The translations under genes were made by a program, and so were the position numbers. From assembly GCA_029569255.1 (NCBI GenBank), contig JAKQUO010000008.1, positions 186,001 through 250,000 on the forward strand: a stretch of 64,000 nucleotides of DNA, written 5' to 3'. Shown here in pieces: positions 26,097 to 33,549 of this stretch; the stretch's first letter is position 1, and every line of letters starts with the position of its first letter. The notes under the pieces were generated by a model, which worked only from the letters and a program-made list of their open reading frames with translations, was not told where the DNA came from and did no database searches. The stretch comes from Acidobacteriota bacterium. Lineage in GTDB: Bacteria; Acidobacteriota; Aminicenantia; Aminicenantales; Saccharicenantaceae.

Positions 26097-27800
26097 CTAT
26101 TTCTCCTGGTACAGCGCGTAGACGAACGGGTCGGTCGTCGTCTGCCAGCCCGAGCTGACCCGCCGGCCGTCGCCGAGGAGCCAGGTGACCTCGTACTGGA
26201 AGCTCATGTCGCCGTCCTTGTGCAGGTATTCGTACTTGGACATGAGCGTCTCGGCCGGCAGGATCTTGGCCTCGCCCGCCTTCTCCCGGTCGAAGATCCT
26301 GTTCTTGAAGGCGACCGTGATGAGCTTGATGTTGTGGGACCTGACGTTCTCCTCGTCGGCGATGACGTCGACCAGGCGGTAGCGGTGCGGCGGGAACAGG
26401 TTGATCATCGCCTCATCGCTCCGGGTCCAGGCGCCGTCGACCTTGATGCCGCCCATGAAGCTCCAGGTCGTCTTGTACTCGTACGCGAGCCAGGAGGCGC
26501 CCTCTCCGAGCCGCGGGTAGACGAACTCGAGCATGTTGCCCTGCTCGGCGAACGACTTGGCGTTGAAGATGAGGTCGCTCGTCGTCGGCTCGCCGGAGGG
26601 GTGGGTCTTGCGGAAGCTCACGGTGACGAAGTTGATGTACCTCTTGAAGGTGTCGAAGTCCTCGCCGTCGAGGATGGCGTGGACCCGGCGGTCCTGCAGG
26701 TCCGGGTCGTCGAGATTGATGATGTCGTAGACCTTTTTGCTGTTCTTGAACTTGCGCAGGGTGTCGCCGATGCTGGCGTCCATCGGGCCCGTCTCGCGCT
26801 CCTGGCGCAGCCTCTTGGTCAGGTTGACCGTCCAGTTGTCCGACCGGGTGACGCTCTTCATCGTCGTGCTGACGCCGTAGGGCTTGTTCTGCTGCTGGGA
26901 CGGTCCGCCGCCCTCGCCCTCGGCCTCCTGGCCCTCGCCGGGCAGCTCCATCTTGACGTCGAACATCTCGCGCATGACCTGGTCGACGACGGTCTGGAGG
27001 ATGGCGTCCATGTTCTGGTCCTCGCCGGTGACGTCGATCTTGACGGCCCCGACGGAACGGAGGTCGTCGGAGATGCGCGTCTCCTCGCCCGTCCCCTTCT
27101 GGACGTACCACTCCCAGAACAGGAGTTTCTTCTTCTTGTAGATCCTCCACTTCCTGTACTGCTCGAAGTAGTTCCGGACCTTGGACCAGGAGATGGTCGC
27201 GTTGGCCTGGTACTTGGGGGTCAGGCCCTCGTAGGTCATGTCGAAGCGGACGCTGACCGGGTAGGTCGGCTGGCGCAGGGCCTCCTCGAGGAAGGCCGCG
27301 CCCTCGGGCGTCACGGCGATGGACACCGAGACCTCGGAGCCGGTGATGAGCGGGGCCTTCCCCTCGCCGATGATCTTGCGGGTGAAGACGCCGCCCTCCC
27401 CGGCCGCGGCCGAGACGACGAGGAAGGTCCCCTTCTTGAAGACGATGGGCCCCTTGAGCTTGGCCCCGGGCGCCTTCTTGGCCAGTTCCTGGCGGACCTT
27501 GTTCAATTCCTGCTCGTCGAGGCCGTACTTGACGAAGAAATGCAGGATGCCGCCCTTGGCCTCCTCCTTGCCGGCCTTGGTGTACTTGAGGAAGGTCAGC
27601 TTGGGTGTCCCGTCGGGCCAATAGGCCAAGCGGGGCTGGTTGGGCATGTAATAATAGGCCCCGGCCTCGGCGTGGTCCTTGAAGAGCAGGGCGTTGCCGA
27701 TCTGGAGCGGGGCCGAGTCGAGCTCGACCTCCGCGGCCAGGAAGGTCGCGGCGCAAAGGAGCGCGGCGGCCGTGACGACGAGTCTCTTGACGATGGCCAT
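26097..27800 (-). CDS. Secreted YYYxP-family protein, member 1 (fifth gene of the paralogue operon)
   Basis: The 567-residue product has a signal peptide (about 1-23, LAAE). The family core begins with LLFKDHAEAGAYYYMP (YYY at 49-51), a GTPKLTFLKYTK strand, GGILHFFVKYG, GPIVFKKGTFLVVSAAAGEG and GKAPLITGSEVSVSIAVT. A Gln/Gly/Glu-rich linker lies at about 290-310. The C-terminal half has NLDDPDLQDR, ILDGEDFDTFKRYINFVTV, FPPHRYRLVDVIADEEN and the closing DPFVYALY. No catalytic motif, no membrane segment other than the signal. It is 18 bp after member 2. I do not recognise the family; the two halves look like two beta-rich domains. Function unknown. Confidence 0.85.
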   Translation of the reverse strand: MAIVKRLVVTAAALLCAATFLAAEVELDSAPLQIGNALLFKDHAEAGAYYYMPNQPRLAYWPDGTPKLTFLKYTKAGKEEAKGGILHFFVKYGLDEQELNKVRQELAKKAPGAKLKGPIVFKKGTFLVVSAAAGEGGVFTRKIIGEGKAPLITGSEVSVSIAVTPEGAAFLEEALRQPTYPVSVRFDMTYEGLTPKYQANATISWSKVRNYFEQYRKWRIYKKKKLLFWEWYVQKGTGEETRISDDLRSVGAVKIDVTGEDQNMDAILQTVVDQVMREMFDVKMELPGEGQEAEGEGGGPSQQQNKPYGVSTTMKSVTRSDNWTVNLTKRLRQERETGPMDASIGDTLRKFKNSKKVYDIINLDDPDLQDRRVHAILDGEDFDTFKRYINFVTVSFRKTHPSGEPTTSDLIFNAKSFAEQGNMLEFVYPRLGEGASWLAYEYKTTWSFMGGIKVDGAWTRSDEAMINLFPPHRYRLVDVIADEENVRSHNIKLITVAFKNRIFDREKAGEAKILPAETLMSKYEYLHKDGDMSFQYEVTWLLGDGRRVSSGWQTTTDPFVYALYQEK

Positions 27801-27818
27801 CGGTGCCTCCTTGGGCGG

Positions 27819-30806
27819 CTATTTCTTCGTGTAGACGGCGTAGATGAACGGGCTCTCCTTGGCCGTCCAGTCGGTGTGGACCTCCCGGCCGTCGAGGAAG
27901 AGCCAGACGACCTTGTAGCTGTAGCCGAGGTTCCCGTCCTCGTGCATGTAGGTGTAATCGGTCTGCAGGGGGTCGCCCTTGTCGTAGTCGATGACGACCT
28001 CCTTGAGGATGTCCTTGCCGTAGAGCGAGTGTTTGACCTGGACGGCCAGGGCCTTGACGCCGCTCTTGAGGATGTTGTCCTCGTCGACCGAGATCTCGAC
28101 CGTCCGGCGGCGGACCGGCGGCGAGAGGGTCAGGACGGAGTCGGACGTCTTCGTCCACTCGCCCTCCCACTCGACGCCGCCGTAAAGGCTCCACTTCGGC
28201 TTGTACTCGTAGTCGAGCCACTCCGTCGCGGCCTCGTTGAGGCGCCCGTACTTGAACGTCTGGCGGTTGCCGCTCTGGGCGAACTGCTGGTCGACGAACT
28301 TGACCTCGCCGGTCATCGGCGGGCCCGAGAAGCGCTGCTTGCGGAAGAGGACGGAGACGGCGTTGATGTAGCTCTTGAAGTCCGCGGCGTCCTGGCCGTC
28401 GAGGATGACCTCGACCGCGCGCTCCTGGAAGGTCGGGTCGTCCAGGCTGACGACGCTGAAGAAGCGGCGGTCCTCGCCGTATCTCTGGAAGACGCCGCCG
28501 ATGTTGCCGCTCATGACGATGTCGCGGTCCTCGCGCAGGCGCTTGCGCATGTCCACTTCGTAGTTGCCGGACATCTTGACGCGCTTGAACGAGTAGCCGA
28601 CCTGGACGCTGACGATGGGCTTGACCTCGGGGGCCGCGGCCGCGGGCTTGGCCGCGGGCGTCGTCGCGTCCTGCCCCGTCGCACCCGTCGGCGGCTTGGC
28701 GCCTCCCCCCGTGTCCGGGGGCTTGCCTCCCTGGGCGGCGGTGATGCCCTGCTGGGCCTGCCCGCCGGCGACATCGCCGCCTTGAGCCTGGCCGGTCGGC
28801 GGCTTGGCCCCGCCGTCGATGGTGCCGGGCGGTTTGCCGCTCTGGCCGGCGGCCGCGGCCTGAGCTCCGGTCGCCGCCGCGCCGGCAGTCGCCTGCTCGG
28901 CGCGTTGGGTCTGACCTGTCTGCTCGGCCTGTTGCCGCCCGCCTTGCTGAGCCCCGCCCTGGGACTGCTGGCGGCGCGCCCTCCTGGCGTCTGCCTCGCT
29001 GCGCTGGGTTTCCCCCGCCGTCGCGGCCTGCTGGCCTGTCTGGTCCGCGCGGACCTGCTGCCCGCCGGCCTGTCGCTCTCTCTCCCGGTCTTGCTGGGCT
29101 GATAGGGCTCTGGCCGCCTCAATCAATCGTTCTTCAAGGTCGTCACGGATGCGCAGGGCCTCGCCTACGTTACCTTCGCGTCTCTCGTATGTGCCGGGGT
29201 ACTTGCTCTTCGTTTCAGAGAGGAACTGGTCGATGTAAGTTTCCGCCAGGCGCATCGAAGCCAAAAGATTGGTTTCGAGGTATTGCTCATAGCAGGCCTT
29301 GCCGGCTGCGAATAGAGCGTTAGGGTCCTGTGTGAAAGCGTAGGCCGCAAGAAAAGACCCGATTCCTTCGCTGTATTTCTTATTGGCGATTGAATTATTC
29401 CCGGACGCCATCAGCTCTGAATAACGGTCGATGGCATGAATCCTCCGGCGTATGCGATCCTTGTCGAGCGGCACTCCGTCGATCTTCGTGAACGGAGTGG
29501 CTCGTTGTAGGAGCTTTGCGTAATAATCGCCGGCCAAGGGATACGCTCTGGTCTCGTAATGGATGTCTCCCGCCAGTAATAAGAAAGCCGGTTCTCTCGG
29601 GCATTTTTCCAGGGCCTTATTGACATCCGCCAGTGCATTCGGGTAATTTCCGGCTGCGAAAAAGGCTTTGGCTCTTACATAGAAAAGGTCCGCGGCCATT
29701 TTCGTCAACTCATCGCAATCCTGTTCCTGCCCGTTCCAGACCACGGACTCGCCGTCCCGCACGGGACCGTAGTGAAGGGATTCCGGATATGGGCCGGAGC
29801 CGGGAGATTCCGGCCCGTGCCATTCGGCGGCGGACGGCGCGGTCCAAGGCAGTGCGTGCCCTTCGGCGTCCGTCCCGGCCGCGCTGAGCATGATATCGCC
29901 GAGCCGGAGAACCGGCCGGCCTTCCGGTACTGTTCTCAGGCCGGCCGTAGGCCTCCCTGCCGGCGGGCTCGCCGCCTCGCCGGGGCCCACGGGCACCTTG
30001 TCGCACATGAGCGTGATGAGGTGGCCGTAGACGGCGTCGAGCATCTTCTGCATGTTCTCGTTCTCGCCGACGACGTCGAGCTGGATGGCCCCCTGCTGGC
30101 GCAGGCTCTCGAGGATGGCCCGGACGTCGGCCTGGAGCTTGACGACCTTGATCGTGCCCTCGGCCTGGAGCTTGATGTCGTGCTGGGTGTAGACCTTGTC
30201 CCAGTTGACCTTGAGCTTGGCCTGGAAGGCCGGAGTGACCCCGGCGAACTTCAGGGCGAACATGACCGAGATGTCGGAGGTCGGGTTCTTGAACGACTCC
30301 CAGAGGAGCGACGCCCCCTCCTCGGTCAGCGCGATCGACACGGCCGCCTTCTGCCCGGGCATGATGGGCGCCTTGCCCTCGCCGACGATCTTCCTGTTGA
30401 AGAGGTCGTCCTCGCCGGCCGTGGCCGAGACGACCTTGAACGTCCCCTCCTTGAACGGCACCGGGCCGGCGATCTTGGCCTGGGGGTCCTTGAGGCGGAG
30501 GGCCGACTCGGCCGAGGCCAGCTCGCCCTCGGTCATCCCCCAGGTCACCAGGAAGTGGAGGACGCCGCCCTTGGTGGCGCCGTCGGTCTTGGAGTACTTG
30601 ATGAAGGCGAACTCGGGCGTGCCGTCCCGCTTCGTCGCCAGGCGCGGCGCGTCGGGGACATAGTAATACTTGTGCGCGTCGGCGTGGTCGCGGAAGAGCA
30701 CGAACCGGCCGGCCTGGACGACCTCGTCCAGGGCCACCTCGGAGGTCGCGGCGACCGCCGCGGCCAGCAGGAACGCCGCCGCGGCCAGGATCGCTTTCGG
30801 TCTCAT
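27819..30806 (-). CDS. Secreted YYYxP-family protein, member 2, with a large TPR-like and low-complexity insertion
   Basis: The 995-residue product starts at MRPKAIL (30806), with a signal peptide of about 22 residues; the longer frame to 31304 overlaps member 3 and has no signal. YYY lies at 47-49 in FRDHADAHKYYYVP. The core is as in members 1 and 4, but about 455 residues are inserted at about 268-725. The first part of the insertion (about 305-570) is helical and TPR-like (FYVRAKAFFAAGNYPNALAD, AYAFTQDPNALFAAGKACYE). The second (about 570-720) is Gln/Gly/Ala/Pro-rich low complexity. DNA 29100-29780 is visibly less GC-rich than the flanks. The C-terminal core (VGYSFKRVKMSG to FIYAVYTKK) then resumes. 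Function unknown. Confidence 0.85.
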   Translation of the reverse strand: MRPKAILAAAAFLLAAAVAATSEVALDEVVQAGRFVLFRDHADAHKYYYVPDAPRLATKRDGTPEFAFIKYSKTDGATKGGVLHFLVTWGMTEGELASAESALRLKDPQAKIAGPVPFKEGTFKVVSATAGEDDLFNRKIVGEGKAPIMPGQKAAVSIALTEEGASLLWESFKNPTSDISVMFALKFAGVTPAFQAKLKVNWDKVYTQHDIKLQAEGTIKVVKLQADVRAILESLRQQGAIQLDVVGENENMQKMLDAVYGHLITLMCDKVPVGPGEAASPPAGRPTAGLRTVPEGRPVLRLGDIMLSAAGTDAEGHALPWTAPSAAEWHGPESPGSGPYPESLHYGPVRDGESVVWNGQEQDCDELTKMAADLFYVRAKAFFAAGNYPNALADVNKALEKCPREPAFLLLAGDIHYETRAYPLAGDYYAKLLQRATPFTKIDGVPLDKDRIRRRIHAIDRYSELMASGNNSIANKKYSEGIGSFLAAYAFTQDPNALFAAGKACYEQYLETNLLASMRLAETYIDQFLSETKSKYPGTYERREGNVGEALRIRDDLEERLIEAARALSAQQDRERERQAGGQQVRADQTGQQAATAGETQRSEADARRARRQQSQGGAQQGGRQQAEQTGQTQRAEQATAGAAATGAQAAAAGQSGKPPGTIDGGAKPPTGQAQGGDVAGGQAQQGITAAQGGKPPDTGGGAKPPTGATGQDATTPAAKPAAAAPEVKPIVSVQVGYSFKRVKMSGNYEVDMRKRLREDRDIVMSGNIGGVFQRYGEDRRFFSVVSLDDPTFQERAVEVILDGQDAADFKSYINAVSVLFRKQRFSGPPMTGEVKFVDQQFAQSGNRQTFKYGRLNEAATEWLDYEYKPKWSLYGGVEWEGEWTKTSDSVLTLSPPVRRRTVEISVDEDNILKSGVKALAVQVKHSLYGKDILKEVVIDYDKGDPLQTDYTYMHEDGNLGYSYKVVWLFLDGREVHTDWTAKESPFIYAVYTKK

Positions 30807-30841
30807 GACGTCCTCCCTCGCCGGGGCCCCGTCCGCCCCGG

Positions 30842-31852
30842 TCAGTCCTTGTCCACGATATCGTAGGTCGACAGGTCGAGGAACATCTCCCCGCCCGCCG
30901 TCCACTCGCCCCTCTCCGACCGGCCGTCGGCGAAGATCCGGGTCAGCCGGTACCTGTAGGTCCCGCCCCTGGCCTCGGGGATGTCGAAGGCCAGGTCGAC
31001 CTGGGGCTCGGACCCGGCCATGAACGCGACCGTCCGGAAGTCCCGCTGCTTCTTGGCCGTCAGGATCTCGACCTCGACCGCGAGCTTGACCGTTTTGCCG
31101 GCCGTCCCGTTGACGAAGTCGAAGCAGATAACGCTCAGGCGCCGGTAGTTGAAGGAGACCTTGCCGGCCAGGTTGACGACCTGGAAGAGCGCCGGGTCGG
31201 CGGCCATGCTGACGGGCACGGCGAAGGACAGCCGGGCCGAGCGCTCGCCGTCCTTGAGCTTGCCTTCGTCGTCGAGCTCGTAGCCCTTGAAGGCGAACGA
31301 GCACTCGACCGAAAGGCCGGTGGCCTTGGCGTCCTCGAAGATCTTCCAGAGGTAGCCGGCCGAATCCCCGCCCAGGGGCAGGGTGAAGCTCTTCCGCGTC
31401 CAGAGGAGCTCCTTCTTGGCCAGCTCCTCCCGTTCCGCCGCGCCGCCCTCGCCCTCGAGCCGGGTGTAGCTGAGGACGCAGGTCAGCTCCTCGACCGGCA
31501 CGGGCCGGAACTCGAACGACGCTCCCTTGGCCTTCCGCAGCGCCTCGGTCTCGTCGGCGAACTCGACGGCCAGGGTGAGGACCCCGCCGGCGACCGTCTG
31601 CGGCCCGCCCGGCGCGTCGGCCTTCACGTAGACGTACTTGTAGAAGAAGAACTGGGGCTTGCCGAAGGTCCGGACCAGGGCCAGGCCGGCCGGCACGTAA
31701 TAATAGACGTTCGCCGACCTATGGTCGGGGAAGATGAGGACGCGGCCGTCCACCGTTTCGGGCCGGGAAAGCAGCGGGTCGGCCCGGAGCGGAGCCGCTC
31801 CCGCCCCGGCCAGGACGGCCAGGAGCCCGATCGCGGCCGCCGCTCGTCCCAT
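30842..31852 (-). CDS. Secreted YYYxP-family protein, member 3 (short form)
   Basis: The 336-residue product has a signal peptide (about 1-24, LRA-D). It keeps the N-terminal core, LIFPDHRSANVYYYVP (YYY at 50-52) and GKPQFFFYKYVYVK, with GGVLTLAVEF, but lacks the central region of members 1, 2 and 4. The C-terminus has TYRYRLTRIFADGRSERGEW, equivalent to the YSYKVVWLFLDGREV part of the others, and ends in LDLSTYDIVDKD. It starts 3 bp before the member 4 stop and is followed 35 bp later by member 2. Unknown function. A minimal version of the fold is the simplest reading. Confidence 0.8.
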   Translation of the reverse strand: MGRAAAAIGLLAVLAGAGAAPLRADPLLSRPETVDGRVLIFPDHRSANVYYYVPAGLALVRTFGKPQFFFYKYVYVKADAPGGPQTVAGGVLTLAVEFADETEALRKAKGASFEFRPVPVEELTCVLSYTRLEGEGGAAEREELAKKELLWTRKSFTLPLGGDSAGYLWKIFEDAKATGLSVECSFAFKGYELDDEGKLKDGERSARLSFAVPVSMAADPALFQVVNLAGKVSFNYRRLSVICFDFVNGTAGKTVKLAVEVEILTAKKQRDFRTVAFMAGSEPQVDLAFDIPEARGGTYRYRLTRIFADGRSERGEWTAGGEMFLDLSTYDIVDKD

Positions 31853-31855
31853 GTC

Positions 31856-33526
31856 CTACTTCCGGTAATAGGCGTAGATGAACGGGTCGGTGGCCCTTTC
31901 CCAGCCGGTCGAAGCCTTGGTGTTGTCCCTGAACAGCCAGGTGACGTTGTACTCGTAGTCGAGGTTGTTGGGCTCGTGGAAATACACGTACTGGATGTTG
32001 AGCGGATCGCCCTTCCGCAGGACGACCTCCTTCCGGAGCTCCCGGCCGAAGTTCCTGTGCCGGAACTGGACGGCGATGCGGATGACGCCCTGGGAGGCCA
32101 TGTTCTCCTCGTCGGCCAGGACCTCGATGTAGCGGTACTTGTGGGGCGGGGTCAGGGTGATGACCGGCTGGTCGGTCGTGACCCAGTCGCCGTCGACTTC
32201 GAGGCCGCCGCTGTAGCTCCACACGGGCCTGTACTGGTACTGGAGCCACTTCTCCGTGGCGTCGCCCTTGCGCCGGTACTTCAGCGAGAGCTTGTTGCCG
32301 TTCTGGCCGAACTTGGTCTTGTCGAAGACGAGGTCCTCGGTGACCGATTTCATGTCCGGGTCCTGGTATTCCTTCTTGAAGGTGATGCCGGCGAAGTTGA
32401 CGAACTGCTTGAATGTTTCCAGGTCCTCGCCGTCCAGGATGACGTTGACCGTCCGCTCCTCGAAGGCCGGGTCGTCGAGGTCGACGACCGTGAACAGGTC
32501 CGGGTCGTTGCCGTGGTCCTTGTAGAAATGGCCGATGTTGCCTGTCAGCGGCAGCTCGCGGCTGTCGCGCTTGCGGCGGGTCAGGTCGACGGTGTAGGTG
32601 CCGGTCATCTTGACCGTCTTCTGGTAGTAGCCCATGTGGGCCTGGCCGAAGAGCTTGCCGAACCAGTTGCCGCCCGTCGAAGCCTGGGACTTGCCGATGT
32701 CATCGGCCTTGACCGGCTTGGCGTCGAACATCATCTTGGCGATGGTGTTGTAGGCCGTCTCCAGGAGCTCGTCCATCTTGGTATCCTCGCCGATGACCTC
32801 GAGCTTGATGGCGCCCTGCTCGCGGAGCTCGGCGTAGATCTTCTGGATCTGGACGCTGACGAAGAGGTGGCCGGCGTCCATCTTGAACTCCCTGTGGTCG
32901 TAGACCTTGTCCCAATCGACCGTCAGCTTGGCCTGGTAGGCCGGGGTCAGGCCCTGGTAGGTCATGACGAACTGCACGGAGATATCGGAGGTCGGCTGCT
33001 TGAAGGAGTTCAGGAGCAGGGTCGAGCCCTCCTCGGTCAGGGCGATCGAGACGGCCGCCTCCGAGCCGGCCAGGAGCGGGGCCTTGCCCGTGCCGACGAC
33101 CTTGCGGGCGAAGACGCCGCCCTCGCCGGCCGAGGCCGAGATGATGTGGAAGTCGCCCTTGGTGAACATCACCGGCCCGAGGATCTTGCCGTCCTTGTCC
33201 GCCTTCGTCAGCTCCCGGCGGGCCTGGCTGAGCTCCTCCGTCGTCAGACCGAACGTGCACAGGAAGTGGAGGATGCCGCCGGTGATGTCCTTGCCGCTGC
33301 GGACGTACTGGATGAAGCTGAACTTGGGCCTGCCGTCGGGCCAGGCGGCGATCCGCGGCCCGAGCGGCATGTAGTGATAGCCGTGCGGGTCGGCGTGGTC
33401 GCGGAAGAGCAGGGCGTTGGGGGCCTGGATGGGCTCGACGTCGAGCAGGACCTCGGCCCGGAGGGCCAGGGGCAGGAGCGCCGCGGCCAGGCCCAGGGCC
33501 AGGGCGAGATGGCGATTCCGTTTCAT
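31856..33526 (-). CDS. Secreted YYYxP-family protein, member 4
   Basis: The 556-residue product begins at MKRNRHLALALG (GGGAGG 6 nt upstream); an uninterrupted frame to 35698 exists but its upstream half is antisense to codon use in member 5. Signal peptide about 1-24 (LRA-E). The motif reads FRDHADPHGYHYMP. Core motifs are GGILHFLCTFG, GPVMFTKGDFHIISASAGEG, GKAPLLAGSEAAVSIALTEE, PTSDISVQFVMTYQGLTPAY, ILDGEDLETFKQFVNF, TPPHKYRYIEVLADEENM and DPFIYAYYRK. It aligns by eye end-to-end with member 1. Function unknown. Confidence 0.85.
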   Translation of the reverse strand: MKRNRHLALALGLAAALLPLALRAEVLLDVEPIQAPNALLFRDHADPHGYHYMPLGPRIAAWPDGRPKFSFIQYVRSGKDITGGILHFLCTFGLTTEELSQARRELTKADKDGKILGPVMFTKGDFHIISASAGEGGVFARKVVGTGKAPLLAGSEAAVSIALTEEGSTLLLNSFKQPTSDISVQFVMTYQGLTPAYQAKLTVDWDKVYDHREFKMDAGHLFVSVQIQKIYAELREQGAIKLEVIGEDTKMDELLETAYNTIAKMMFDAKPVKADDIGKSQASTGGNWFGKLFGQAHMGYYQKTVKMTGTYTVDLTRRKRDSRELPLTGNIGHFYKDHGNDPDLFTVVDLDDPAFEERTVNVILDGEDLETFKQFVNFAGITFKKEYQDPDMKSVTEDLVFDKTKFGQNGNKLSLKYRRKGDATEKWLQYQYRPVWSYSGGLEVDGDWVTTDQPVITLTPPHKYRYIEVLADEENMASQGVIRIAVQFRHRNFGRELRKEVVLRKGDPLNIQYVYFHEPNNLDYEYNVTWLFRDNTKASTGWERATDPFIYAYYRK

Positions 33527-33549
33527 GGTGTCCTCCCGTTCTTCGGCGT

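Noticed and set aside
26220-29102. A plus-strand frame of 960 codons opposite the paralogue operon
   Set aside because: Antisense shadow: Val/Asp/Leu/Gly-rich, no signal or motif, whereas the minus strand encodes signal-peptide proteins with mutual similarity.
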